Source: Bradyrhizobium zhanjiangense
GTDB lineage: Bacteria > Pseudomonadota > Alphaproteobacteria > Rhizobiales > Xanthobacteraceae
NCBI RefSeq assembly: GCF_004114935.1
Contig: NZ_CP022221.1
Coordinates: 3,245,001 to 3,309,000 of the forward strand
Direction of reading: 5' to 3'
DNA length: 64,000 nucleotides
Of this stretch, positions 52,419 through 61,551 are shown piece by piece. How positions within the stretch are numbered: the first letter of the stretch is position 1; every line of letters begins with the position of its first letter. Under the pieces are notes generated by a model, which was given only the letters and a program-made list of their open reading frames with translations, was not told where the DNA came from and searched no databases. A program made the position numbers and the translations under genes.

Positions 52419-53039
52419 TCAGGCAACGCCGCTGTCGATCGCCAGCCGCACCAGCTCGACCGAGGTCTTCACGCCGAGCTTCTGTCGCATGATCGAGGAG
52501 GTGTTGGCCACCGTCTTGTAGGACGATTGCACCAGCCAGGCGATCTCCGACAGGCTTTTTCCGGCGCTGAGCAGCCGCAGGATCTCCATCTCGCGCGCGT
52601 TCAGCTTCGAGAGCGGGCTTTGCGCCAGCGTCGGTCCCGCAAAGGCAATGCTGCGCGCGATCGCGCTCGGCAGATAGGTGCCGCCGCTTCCGACAGCGCG
52701 GATCGCCTCGACGAGATCGTCGGGGTCGCCGGTCTTGGAGACGTAGCCCTTGGCGCCGCATTCGATCGCGCGCGCGGCGAAGGCCGGATCGTCGTTCATG
52801 CTGAACATGATGATGCGGGCCTCGGGCGCGCGCTCGAGGATGCGGCGCGCGAGCTCGAAGCCGGAGACGGTCGGTAGGTTGATGTCGATGATGCAGAGGT
52901 CAGGGCGCTCGACGATGAAGACGCACTCGCCGTCTTCGGCGTCGGCGGCCTCCAAGATCTCGATCTCGCCCTCGTCGGCCAGCACGGCACGGCAGCCGGA
53001 GGCGACGATGGGATGATCGTCGACGATCAGAATGCGCAT
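52419..53039 (-). CDS. NarL/LuxR-type response regulator
   Basis: A 206-residue regulator: receiver domain with phosphoacceptor Asp52 (DLCIIDINLP) and the acidic pair DD, then a LuxR helix-turn-helix (LNAREMEILRLLSAGKSLSE, then YKTVANTSSIMRQKLGVK). It is divergent from a histidine kinase gene 193 bases away. NarL-type regulators of this kind (AgmR/PedR/ExaE) control PQQ alcohol dehydrogenases, so a role in the lanthanide/PQQ island is inferred. Confidence 0.88.
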   Translation of the reverse strand: MRILIVDDHPIVASGCRAVLADEGEIEILEAADAEDGECVFIVERPDLCIIDINLPTVSGFELARRILERAPEARIIMFSMNDDPAFAARAIECGAKGYVSKTGDPDDLVEAIRAVGSGGTYLPSAIARSIAFAGPTLAQSPLSKLNAREMEILRLLSAGKSLSEIAWLVQSSYKTVANTSSIMRQKLGVKTSVELVRLAIDSGVA

Positions 53040-53231
53040 AGGCGTTCCCCGCGACAGCCGCGGCCTGTTCTGCGCCGCATGAAGCCGACTAGGCAAGACG
53101 CGCGTCTTATGTCGCCTCATGCAACCCGGCCGGGATTGCTGTACGCTTCCGATTAGATATCCGCCGCTTCGCCTCTGTCAACGTCATCGGACAGGCGCGG
53201 GCAAAACCTTCGCGGGGCACGAGCGATACCA

Positions 53232-54590
53232 ATGTGGCAAAACCTATCTTTGCGCGGGCGCATCAACCTGTTGCTGGCGCTGCTGCTGGCACTCGGGCTC
53301 GCCGTCAATATCGTCCGCCAGGTTGCGGAGGCGGGGCCGCGCGTGCAGGCCGAGGACCAGAGCGTGATCCGGCTCGCGCGCGAGTTCATCGAGATGATCG
53401 TTGCCGATCTCAACGAGGCGCCCGATCCGGATGCGAGATTGAACCAGATTGCGCGCGATCTCAGCCGTCTCCGCCATGTCAGCATCGCGCTACGGGATGC
53501 CGGCGGAAATCCGCTGACGCCGCCCCGGCCTGATGTCGACGCCGACACGCGCGGGCCGCCGGCCTGGTTCGTCAGCCTGGTTCATCCCGAGCAGACCGCG
53601 GTCAGCGTGCCCGTCTCGATCCATGGCAAGCCCGGCTCGCTCGTGATCACCTCGCATCCGAACGACGAAATGGCCGAAATCTGGGACAGCATCGTGACCC
53701 AGCTCGAGGTCGGCTCGGTCATCGCGGTCGTGCTGTTCCTGGTGATGATGAATGTGGTCGGCCGGGCCCTGGTGCCGCTCCAGTCGTTGGCCGAGACGAT
53801 GGCCGAGATCGAGGGCGGGCATTATGACGCGCGGGTCACGCCGGGCGGCGCGCCCGAGCTCGCCGCGATCTGCGGCAAGCTCAATCATCTCGCAGCAGCG
53901 CTCGGCGAGGCGGTCGAGGATAAGCGGCGCCTTGCCGGGCGTGCGGTGTCGCTCCAGGACGTCGAGCGCAAGGAGATCGCGCGCGAGCTGCATGACGAGT
54001 TCGGGCCGTATCTGTTCTCGCTGCGCGCCCATGCCAGCGCGCTGGCGAAGCTGGCGGACGGTCGTGCGCCGAGTGCGGAGGCCGTCCGCAAGCACGGCAG
54101 CGCCTTGCTGGAGCAGATCAATGCGCTCCAGCAGTTCACCCGCCGCGTGCTGGAGCGACTGCGGCCCGTCGGCCTCGCCGAGCTTGGCCTGCGCCAGGCG
54201 CTCGAATCGCTGTCGCGGCTATGGCGGGAGTCGCATCCCGAGGTCACGATCGAGACCTCGATTTCGCCTGCGCTGGGCGCGACCGGCGAGACCGCCGACC
54301 TCACCATCTACCGCATCGTGCAGGAGGCGCTCACCAACGTGTTCCGCCATGCCGGCGCGACCTCGGTCAACGTCATCATTGAACCGGCGGTGCTGGCGAC
54401 GCGCGACGGCCGCGTCTGCGCCCGGGTGAGGGTCAGCGACAATGGCCGCGGCATGGAGCCGGGTCAGAAGCTCGGTTTCGGCCTCGTCGGCATGCGCGAG
54501 CGGATCCTGGCGCTGGGCGGCACGCTCAATGTCGTCTCCGGCGAGAGCGGTTTGACCGTCGAGGCGTTGGTTCCGACGGCGGCGGCCTGA
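53232..54590 (+). CDS. Membrane sensor histidine kinase (HisKA_3 type)
   Basis: A 452-residue kinase: transmembrane helix at 11-30, periplasmic domain 31-160, second helix 161-180, HAMP segment to about 235, then the HisKA_3 dimerisation helix with His254 (KEIARELHDEFGPYLF) and a HATPase domain (VQEALTNVFRHAGAT, SDNGRGMEPG, GFGLVGMRERI). This is the NarX/UhpB class, matching the NarL-type regulator that is divergent from it. The periplasmic domain is a plausible sensor of lanthanide, PQQ product or envelope state; nothing in it identifies the signal. Confidence 0.88.
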   Translation: MWQNLSLRGRINLLLALLLALGLAVNIVRQVAEAGPRVQAEDQSVIRLAREFIEMIVADLNEAPDPDARLNQIARDLSRLRHVSIALRDAGGNPLTPPRPDVDADTRGPPAWFVSLVHPEQTAVSVPVSIHGKPGSLVITSHPNDEMAEIWDSIVTQLEVGSVIAVVLFLVMMNVVGRALVPLQSLAETMAEIEGGHYDARVTPGGAPELAAICGKLNHLAAALGEAVEDKRRLAGRAVSLQDVERKEIARELHDEFGPYLFSLRAHASALAKLADGRAPSAEAVRKHGSALLEQINALQQFTRRVLERLRPVGLAELGLRQALESLSRLWRESHPEVTIETSISPALGATGETADLTIYRIVQEALTNVFRHAGATSVNVIIEPAVLATRDGRVCARVRVSDNGRGMEPGQKLGFGLVGMRERILALGGTLNVVSGESGLTVEALVPTAAA

Positions 54591-54753
54591 TCGCGCCCGA
54601 GATCATCGGGAAGAATTCCCGATTTGGTCGGGAAAACGGGTGCGGATATCTCCCGACCTTTTGTGGCTGGCGCGCCCACTGCCGCTGATTACACTTGTCT
54701 CGACCAAACGGCGAAAATCAAAACAGCCGGTGGTCACGGATGGGAAGGCGGGG

Positions 54754-57225
54754 ATGGGCAAGGGTCTTTCGTTCAAGCGTCGTTTGTTGATGGCCTCGGT
54801 GTCGACGGGGCTGATATCGGGTTTGGTCTTTGCAGGCCCTGCCGGGGCGGCGCAGGACGATGAGACCAACGTTCAGAACCTGCCGCCGGTCGAGGTGACC
54901 GCACCACCGCCATCGACGGCGAGGCGCACTGCGCCGTCGCGACCGGTCGCCCGCGTGGGCGCCCCGTCGTCCGCGAGCCCCAGGACACGCATTTACGTCT
55001 ATCCGACCGCGCCGGGCACCGGCCGGGGTCTCGATGTCGACAAGGTCCCGTCGGCGATCAATGCCGTCGATGCCAGCCAGATCAAGCGCACCGGTTCGCT
55101 CAACGTCACCGATGCGCTGCGCGACAACATCGCCGGCGTCAACATCAGCGAAGTCACCGGCAATCCGTTTCAGCCCGATGTCGAATTCCGCGGTTTCGTC
55201 GCTTCGCCCGTGACCGGCACGCCGCAAGGCCTCGCCGTGTACCAAAACGGCGTCCGCATCAACGAAGCCTTCTCCGACGCCGTCAATTGGGACCTGATCC
55301 CAACCGCCGCGATCAGGTCGGTGACGCTGGTGACCAACAATCCCGCCTTCGGCCTCAACGCGCTGGGCGGCGCCATCAACCTGCAAATGAAGGACGGTTT
55401 CACCTATCGGGGTGCGGAGCTCAATGTCATGGGCGGCTCGTTCGGCCGCATCCAGGGCTCAGCACAATGGGGCAAGCAGGTCGACAAGAATTTTGGCGTC
55501 TATGCCGCGCTCGAAGGCCTGCACGACAACGGTTTCCGCAATTTCTCCCGATCGGACGTGCGGCGCTTCTACGGCGATGTCGGCTACAAGGCTGGCGACA
55601 GTGAATTCCACGCCAACATGGGCGTCGCCAAGAACGATTTCGGCGCCAGCGCCACCGTTCCGGCCGAGCTGCTCGACAAATATTGGGGCGCGACCTACAC
55701 CACACCGCAGACCACGAGCAATCGCGTCGGCTATCTCAACCTCACCGGCAAGGTCGATGCGACGCCGACCTGGACGCTCGAAGGCACCGCCCATGTGCGC
55801 CGCTACGAGCAGAAGCTCGTCGATGGCAATCCGACCGATGTGCAGGAATGTGCCATTGCAGGGCTGCTGTGCTTCGGCGACGATACGACGCCGGCGAACG
55901 GCACGAACGGTCTTCAGCTCGCCGATCCCTTTGCCTCGGGAACCTTCCTCGGCGAGATCGACCGGAGCACGATAAGGTCGACCACCCTCGGCGTGTCGGG
56001 ACAGGCCACCAACACCGATCAACTGTTCGGCCACGACAACCGCTTCGTGATGGGCGCAACCTATGACGCCAGTGTCACGCGCTATACTGCGACCGCCGAG
56101 ATCGGCTCGATCGGAGAAAACTACGTCGTCAGCGGCAGCGGCGTCTTCTTGGGAGCGACCGGCACGCCGGACCCGGTTGCCGGTCCGGTCTCGCTGCGGA
56201 CCGTCAACCAGTATAACGGCATCTACGCGATGGATACGTTCAACGTCACGGACGCCTTCGCCATCACCGGCGGCGGCCGTTTCAACGTGGCGCGCATCAC
56301 GCTGGAAGATCAGCTCGGGACCGACCTCAACGGCGATCACACCTTCACCCGGTTCAATCCGGTGGTTGGCGGCACCTACAAGATCACGCCCGAGCTGACC
56401 GCCTATGCCGGCTATTCCGAGGCCAACCGCGTGCCGACGCCGCTCGAGCTCGGTTGTGCCGATCCAGCCCGTCCCTGCTTGCTTGCGGCGTTTCTCGTCT
56501 CCGACCCGCCGCTGAAGCAGGTCGTGTCCAAGACAGTAGAAGCGGGCCTGCGCGGCACCAAGGAGCTGAACATCGGCACGCTCGGCTGGAAGATCGGCGG
56601 CTTCCGCGCCACCAACTATGACGACATTGTTGCGGTACCCGCCGTCGGGCGCACCGGCTTCGGCTATTTTTCCAATGTCGGCCGGACGCGCCGGCAGGGG
56701 TTCGAAGCCGAAGTCAACATCAAGTCTCCCACGCTCCAGTTTCAGGCGAGCTACGCCTTCCTCGACGCGCGCTTCCTTGATCCGCTGGAACTCGGCTCGG
56801 AGAGCCCGTTCAGGGATCCCGTCACCGAGACCATCCAGGTCTCGCCCGGCAACCAGATCCCCGCAATCCCGCGCCATCGCGTCAAGATCGGCGTCGACTA
56901 CGCCGTGACCGACGTCTGGAAGGTTGGCGGCAACGCGCTGTTCGTCTCCAGCCAGTATCTGGTCGGCGACGAGTCGAACCAGTTCGCGAAGCTACCGTCC
57001 TACACGGTGTTCAATCTCCACACCTCCTATCAGGTCACGAAGAACGTCCAGCTCTACGGCCGCGTCGACAACGTCTTCGATAAGCGTTACGCGACCTACG
57101 GCCAGTTCTTCGACCGCGAAGCCTTTCCCAACTTCACCAATGGCGGCGCAGAGTTCACCGACCCGCGCTCGCTCAGCCCGGCACGGCCAAGGGCGTTCTA
57201 TGCGGGCATGCGGGTGACGTTTTGA
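54754..57225 (+). CDS. TonB-dependent outer-membrane receptor, candidate lanthanide (LutH-like) or PQQ receptor
   Basis: An 823-residue receptor with a signal peptide (LLMASVSTGLISGLVFAGPA), a Pro-rich linker (to about residue 85), a plug domain (VTDALRDNIAGVNIS, VTLVTNNPAFGLNALGGAIN) and a 22-strand barrel ending in FYAGMRVTF. GGAAGG precedes ATG 54754. It lies behind the two-component pair and at the edge of the lanthanide island; TonB receptors near xoxF/lanM loci (LutH) import lanthanide complexes. PQQ itself is another possible ligand. Which one cannot be told from sequence alone. Confidence 0.82.
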   Translation: MGKGLSFKRRLLMASVSTGLISGLVFAGPAGAAQDDETNVQNLPPVEVTAPPPSTARRTAPSRPVARVGAPSSASPRTRIYVYPTAPGTGRGLDVDKVPSAINAVDASQIKRTGSLNVTDALRDNIAGVNISEVTGNPFQPDVEFRGFVASPVTGTPQGLAVYQNGVRINEAFSDAVNWDLIPTAAIRSVTLVTNNPAFGLNALGGAINLQMKDGFTYRGAELNVMGGSFGRIQGSAQWGKQVDKNFGVYAALEGLHDNGFRNFSRSDVRRFYGDVGYKAGDSEFHANMGVAKNDFGASATVPAELLDKYWGATYTTPQTTSNRVGYLNLTGKVDATPTWTLEGTAHVRRYEQKLVDGNPTDVQECAIAGLLCFGDDTTPANGTNGLQLADPFASGTFLGEIDRSTIRSTTLGVSGQATNTDQLFGHDNRFVMGATYDASVTRYTATAEIGSIGENYVVSGSGVFLGATGTPDPVAGPVSLRTVNQYNGIYAMDTFNVTDAFAITGGGRFNVARITLEDQLGTDLNGDHTFTRFNPVVGGTYKITPELTAYAGYSEANRVPTPLELGCADPARPCLLAAFLVSDPPLKQVVSKTVEAGLRGTKELNIGTLGWKIGGFRATNYDDIVAVPAVGRTGFGYFSNVGRTRRQGFEAEVNIKSPTLQFQASYAFLDARFLDPLELGSESPFRDPVTETIQVSPGNQIPAIPRHRVKIGVDYAVTDVWKVGGNALFVSSQYLVGDESNQFAKLPSYTVFNLHTSYQVTKNVQLYGRVDNVFDKRYATYGQFFDREAFPNFTNGGAEFTDPRSLSPARPRAFYAGMRVTF

Positions 57226-57393
57226 GTGTGACGAATTGCGCTACGGATATTTCGTCGGGCGCGCTCCGTTCCCTCTCCCACAACAGGAGGGAAGGAAAGA
57301 CCTTTAACCGATCAGAAACCATAGAAAATGATCCGAAAATTTTAACGAAACTCCCCTGCCGTCTCTGCGTCGGTTCGTCGGAGGGCCCGTCTG

Positions 57394-57561
57394 ATGACAG
57401 AGCACCAGTTGAAAGAGCAGGAATTCCGGATCGCGCGTTACAGGCGCCTGGAGCGGGAGGTGACAGATCCGCTCGCCGCGTGTCTGCTTCACAGCATCAT
57501 CGAGGAGCTTGAAGCCGAGCTGCGCAAGGACAGACCGGATTGGCACGGGCCGCGCGATTAA
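57394..57561 (+). CDS. Small charged hypothetical protein
   Basis: A 55-residue product (MTEHQLKEQEFRIARYRRLE ...), highly charged and probably helical, with one cysteine (AACLLHS). It ends in DWHGPRD. No signal peptide. The ribosome binding site is GGAGGGCCC, seven to eight bases upstream. Family not recognised. Confidence 0.55.
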   Translation: MTEHQLKEQEFRIARYRRLEREVTDPLAACLLHSIIEELEAELRKDRPDWHGPRD

Positions 57562-57622
57562 CGCTTTCTTAGCGCTAATGATGCGGACTATCCGCTTGGG
57601 AATACCAGGGGAGACGGCTCCC

Positions 57623-58030
57623 ATGCTGAAGGACGGCACCTACGCGGCTTGGTACAAGACGCCGCTCGACCAGGGTACCGGCATCGTCCATGTCGCAGAC
57701 GGACAGATCTGGGGCCGCGACAGCCTGATGACGTATCATGGCTCCTGTCAGGTCGATGGAGATCGCTTCACCGCCACGGTATCGACGAAGCGTCATACCG
57801 ATGGACGCGCAACGGTGTTCGGCAACGATGATGAGTTGACGCTGACCATCGAAGGAAACTGCCCCGGCAAGATCGCGACCTACACGGCGACCGCCGTACA
57901 AGTCCCGGGAATGATCCTCCAGGGCACGCTCATCCTGACTGAAAAGCAGCCACCGGCACCTGAACGAACCGAGCAGATGCCGGCGTTCAATCCCGACAAG
58001 CTGCCGAAATTGCCGAAGCGCTCGCGCTGA
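57623..58030 (+). CDS. GrlR-like small protein
   Basis: A 135-residue product starting MLKDGTYAAWYKTPLDQGTG and continuing VHVADGQIWGRDSLMTYHG, the pattern of the GrlR-fold (beta-barrel) family common in Bradyrhizobium. GrlR proteins in enteric bacteria bind a type III secretion activator; that role is not implied here. GGGGAGACGG precedes the ATG. The Pro-rich tail (PAFNPDKLPKLPKRSR) is not part of the fold. Confidence 0.7.
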   Translation: MLKDGTYAAWYKTPLDQGTGIVHVADGQIWGRDSLMTYHGSCQVDGDRFTATVSTKRHTDGRATVFGNDDELTLTIEGNCPGKIATYTATAVQVPGMILQGTLILTEKQPPAPERTEQMPAFNPDKLPKLPKRSR

Positions 58031-58168
58031 GCGAGGAGAGGCATCGCGCTGGCCTCCGATACCCGGGTTGATAGCGGCAAGCGGCAGAGGGACAGCCTTG
58101 AGGGCGTGAAGCCACTTTACAGATCTTCGAGGACGAGAGCGACAGACATGCGCAATACCACTGCTCGG

Positions 58169-59635
58169 TCATTGCGCACTTCGACTGCTATCCGCGTCGT
58201 CTGTCGATGCTCGCTGTTGGTTGCGGGCGTCCCGCATCGGCAGAGGAGACGCTCGCCGGGGCTGGAGCCTGTACCAAGCCACTTGACCGGGCTCGAATTG
58301 GGCGCGGTCATGTCTCGACCAGAACGGCGGGGCATGGTCGCCGACCACCAGGATGTCGGCCGGCGCCACGGCTGGGTCGCGAGCTATCTTTGCGACGACG
58401 GCAAATACGTCGTGCCAAAGTTCGGCCATCCTGCAAACCTTGGGTCGACCGAAGACGCCGTCGGTCTCGCAATGAAAATCCGTCAGAGCTTGACCAGGCG
58501 CGACCGGAATATGGGTATTCAATGTGAGCCAATAGATGAAGCGTGGCTTGCCTTGCTTTCCCGCTTCGCGGGAGGCCGCGGAAATCACGGGCGCGAGATC
58601 TGCATCGCACGCGCCAGCGAAGGCGCTGCCGCATACGCGGCGGGTCGTTTTGACCAGCTCGTCGCGGAAGAGTTCCTGGTCGAAGCCGATTGTCGGATAC
58701 CACTGCTCACGCTCGAACATACCTCCAGCGAAGCCGTGCACGGCGATGTTGCTATACCCTCGCGCGGCCAGCAGATCCGGCAGGCAGGTGTTGGTGTCAT
58801 TCTGAACGTACTCTGTATAGAATGTGCGCGTATTACATAGTTCCCGCATCTCGCCCGATGTCGTCGAACCGAAATAGACCGTTTTTCCGGAGGTGATGGT
58901 GTAGTCCCTGGTCAGACTTTGATCATACAGGGGTTCTGCTATGCGCGTTCGGGCGTTCTGGTCCTTCAGGTAGCCCAAGCTCTCGACGATCACCAGGACG
59001 ACGTTGTTTCCGTCGGCCCCTGCTGCCTGCCTAAAACCCGACACCTCCGCAGCGGATTGGATCGGCTCGTTGCGTCCCATCGTGGAGCCGAAATGGTAGT
59101 GTGGCGACGCGTTGCTGACATAGTCCATCACGCCGAACGCCTGTGCCAAGAAGAAGAGAACCGGTATGTTCGCATTTATAAGCATGGCGCGCGGCCTTAA
59201 GCATGCCAGGCTTAGGCCCGTGGTCATGACGAGTGTGACGATCAAAGCGAAATAAAGCGGTGAGGCGAAGAAATTGATGCGCCTCGCGTGGTCGACAGCT
59301 GCCATTAAGTCACTCAGCCCGATGCCGAACATGAGAGACAACGTTTGCACGATGTCGAAGGTGAGCACGGCAAGAAACAGCGCGACCGTGAGCATGAAGG
59401 GAATACGCCGCGCCAGGATGGCAATGCTGGCATAGAGAGCGATGGCGATGGTCCGCGGCGGCAAGCCGATATCGACCAATGAAGCCATCGTTGCGAGCGA
59501 GATTAGGTTTGGTATCAGCAGCCCGCCCGCGAGGAGCCGCACGTTGGGCGAATCGAGCGTGCCAAAGAACGTGGCCCACTTTTCGCGACCTTGCGCGGCC
59601 CGCCGCGGATTGGCGGCAATTGACGACGGAGGCAT
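58169..59635 (-). CDS. Membrane sulfatase-like hydrolase/transferase (LTA synthase-like)
   Basis: A 488-residue protein with four to five N-terminal membrane helices (to about residue 180) and a C-terminal periplasmic sulfatase/alkaline phosphatase-type domain (NVVLVIVESLGYLKD, metal-site VVGDHAPPFW and SGKTVYFGSTTSGEMRELC with a Thr nucleophile region). Related proteins transfer phosphoglycerol or phosphoethanolamine to glycans or lipids. ATG 59635 was used; a TTG at 59647 is possible. No polysaccharide genes are adjacent. Confidence 0.75.
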   Translation of the reverse strand: MPPSSIAANPRRAAQGREKWATFFGTLDSPNVRLLAGGLLIPNLISLATMASLVDIGLPPRTIAIALYASIAILARRIPFMLTVALFLAVLTFDIVQTLSLMFGIGLSDLMAAVDHARRINFFASPLYFALIVTLVMTTGLSLACLRPRAMLINANIPVLFFLAQAFGVMDYVSNASPHYHFGSTMGRNEPIQSAAEVSGFRQAAGADGNNVVLVIVESLGYLKDQNARTRIAEPLYDQSLTRDYTITSGKTVYFGSTTSGEMRELCNTRTFYTEYVQNDTNTCLPDLLAARGYSNIAVHGFAGGMFEREQWYPTIGFDQELFRDELVKTTRRVCGSAFAGACDADLAPVISAASREAGKQGKPRFIYWLTLNTHIPVAPGQALTDFHCETDGVFGRPKVCRMAELWHDVFAVVAKIARDPAVAPADILVVGDHAPPFWSRHDRAQFEPGQVAWYRLQPRRASPLPMRDARNQQRASTDDADSSRSAQ

Positions 59636-59647
59636 TTTCGCAACCAA

Positions 59648-59853
59648 AAAGGGACTGTTTTTTCTGAGTGCAGCCTATAGGCGAGACCTGAAGCTTAGAT
59701 TAATTGCGCTGCGGAAAAGGCGTTGAATGAGTTAACTATGGGGAGGCGGCCCCGGCTTGCCGACTTTCCAGGACGTCGAAGCCGGACATAATGCCTGAGC
59801 GTCCGCGACGAAGCTCGGGCATCTGGCCCAAACCATCCCAGGAGGCAGCATCA
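59648..59853. other. Divergent intergenic region before the GH1 gene
   Basis: Contains the GH1 ribosome binding site (CCAGGAGGCAGC at its right end). Nothing else is recognisable. Confidence 0.3.
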
Positions 59854-61317
59854 ATGTCGGACAAGGTCTCGCGTCGCCAATTCGCGAAAATCGCGGGGCT
59901 GTCCGCAGCCGGAATGGCAAATCCCGTTGGGGCCGTCGAGGTCAACCCGGCACCGCCGCCGCGCGCCGGCACCGGCTTTCCGGCAGGCTTTGTCTGGGGC
60001 ACGGCGACCTCGTCCTATCAGGTCGAGGGCGCGGTCAACGAGGATGGGCGAGGGGCTTCGATCTGGGACAAGTTCGTGCGCATCCCCGGCAAGATCGAGG
60101 ACGGCACTACCGGCGACCGCGCCAATGAGCATTATCACCGCTACAAGGAGGATATCGCGCTCATCAAGGAGCTCGGCTGCAAGGCCTATCGCTTTTCGGT
60201 CGCCTGGCCGCGGGTGTTTCCGGATGGCGATGGCAAGCCGAACCCGAAAGGGCTCGACTTCTACAACCGGCTCGTCGACGAGCTCCTCAAGAACGGCATC
60301 GAGCCGTGGCTGACGCTCTATCATTGGGACCTGCCGCAATCGCTCCAGGATCGCTTCGGCGGCTGGCGCTCGACCGAGACCTGCAAGATTTTCGGCGACT
60401 ACGCGGCCTATGTCGCCGAGCATCTGACCGACCGGGTCAAGAACGTGTTCACGCTGAACGAGAGCGGCCGCTTCGTTTATTTCGGTTACGGCATTGGCAT
60501 CGACGCGCCGGGTCTGACGCTGCCGCAGGCCGAGCTCAACCAGATCAGGCACAACAGCGCGCTCGCGCACGGGCTCGCGGTGCAGGCCGTGCGCGCCCAT
60601 GGCCGCCACGGCACCAGGGTGGGACCGGCCGAGAACATCGATGCCTGCGCGCCCGCGATCGACACGCCGGAGAACGTCCGCGCCGCTGAGATCGCGCTAC
60701 GCGAGATGAACGGCGGCTATCTCAACGTCATCATGACAGGGCAGTATACCGACGCCTTCCTGAAGTTCGCCGGGCCCAACGCGCCGAAATACATCGATGC
60801 GGAACTGAAGATCATCTCCTCGCCGGTTGATTTCCTCGGCCTCAACATCTACGCGCCGCAGAACTACGTGGTGGCTTCCGACCAGGGTGCCGGCTTCATG
60901 CCGCTGCCGATCCCGAAATCGTTCCCGCACATGAATTCGGACTGGCTGCGCGTCGGACCCGAGACGATCTATTGGGTGCCGAAGCTGGCTGCGAAGATCT
61001 GGAAGACGGACGCGATCTATATCAGCGAGAACGGCACCTCCGGCGACGACGTGGTGAGGCCCGACGGCAAGATCTACGACACCGACCGCATCATGTATCT
61101 GCGCAACTATCTCGCCCAGCTCCAGCGTGCCACCAGCGAGGGCGTGCCGGTGCGCGGCTACTTCCTCTGGAGTCTGATGGATAATTTCGAATGGGTGTAC
61201 GGGCTGAACAAGCGCTTCGGCCTCTACCACGTCAATTTCGACACCCAGGTCCGCACCCCAAAGCTCAGCGCCAGCTTCTACCGCAACGTGATCGCGACCA
61301 ACGCGGCGGGGGTGTGA
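59854..61317 (+). CDS. Tat-exported family GH1 beta-glycosidase
   Basis: A 487-residue glycosidase. The N-terminus is a Tat signal (SRRQFAKIAGLSAAG), which is rare in GH1 enzymes that are usually cytoplasmic. GH1 features follow: FVWGTATSSYQVEGA, RFSVAWPRVFP, HWDLPQSLQ, the acid/base segment TLNESGRF with Glu203, and the nucleophile segment YISENGTSG. The acid/base motif reads NES instead of the usual NEP. SLMDNFEWVYGLNKRFGLY is conserved. GGAGG precedes ATG 59854. The product should act on glycosides in the periplasm. Confidence 0.88.
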   Translation: MSDKVSRRQFAKIAGLSAAGMANPVGAVEVNPAPPPRAGTGFPAGFVWGTATSSYQVEGAVNEDGRGASIWDKFVRIPGKIEDGTTGDRANEHYHRYKEDIALIKELGCKAYRFSVAWPRVFPDGDGKPNPKGLDFYNRLVDELLKNGIEPWLTLYHWDLPQSLQDRFGGWRSTETCKIFGDYAAYVAEHLTDRVKNVFTLNESGRFVYFGYGIGIDAPGLTLPQAELNQIRHNSALAHGLAVQAVRAHGRHGTRVGPAENIDACAPAIDTPENVRAAEIALREMNGGYLNVIMTGQYTDAFLKFAGPNAPKYIDAELKIISSPVDFLGLNIYAPQNYVVASDQGAGFMPLPIPKSFPHMNSDWLRVGPETIYWVPKLAAKIWKTDAIYISENGTSGDDVVRPDGKIYDTDRIMYLRNYLAQLQRATSEGVPVRGYFLWSLMDNFEWVYGLNKRFGLYHVNFDTQVRTPKLSASFYRNVIATNAAGV

Positions 61318-61325
61318 TCTCTTCG

Positions 61326-61470
61326 CGTCTCCCCGTTCTTACGGGGAGAGGGTCGGGGTGAGGGGCTCTACCCACGAGTCCATCTGCCACCGTCCTTGCT
61401 GAAGCTCCCCCTCACCTGGATTTTCCGCTGCGCGTAAAATCCAGCCTCTCGCCGCACGCGGGGAGAGGCG
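61326..61470. repeat. Compound palindromic intergenic repeat
   Basis: CGTCTCCCCGTTCTTACGGG with GAGAGG opens it, GGGGTGAGGGGCTC and GCTCCCCCTCACC lie in the middle, and CCTCTCGCCGCACGCGGGGA with GAGGC ends it. Same family as the element at 41912. Confidence 0.7.
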
Positions 61471-61551
61471 AGGCGAGCCACCACGCATTGACTCACCTGT
61501 CCCCCTGATTCACAACGCCTCTCAATACCCATCAACAAGAGGACAACGCCA

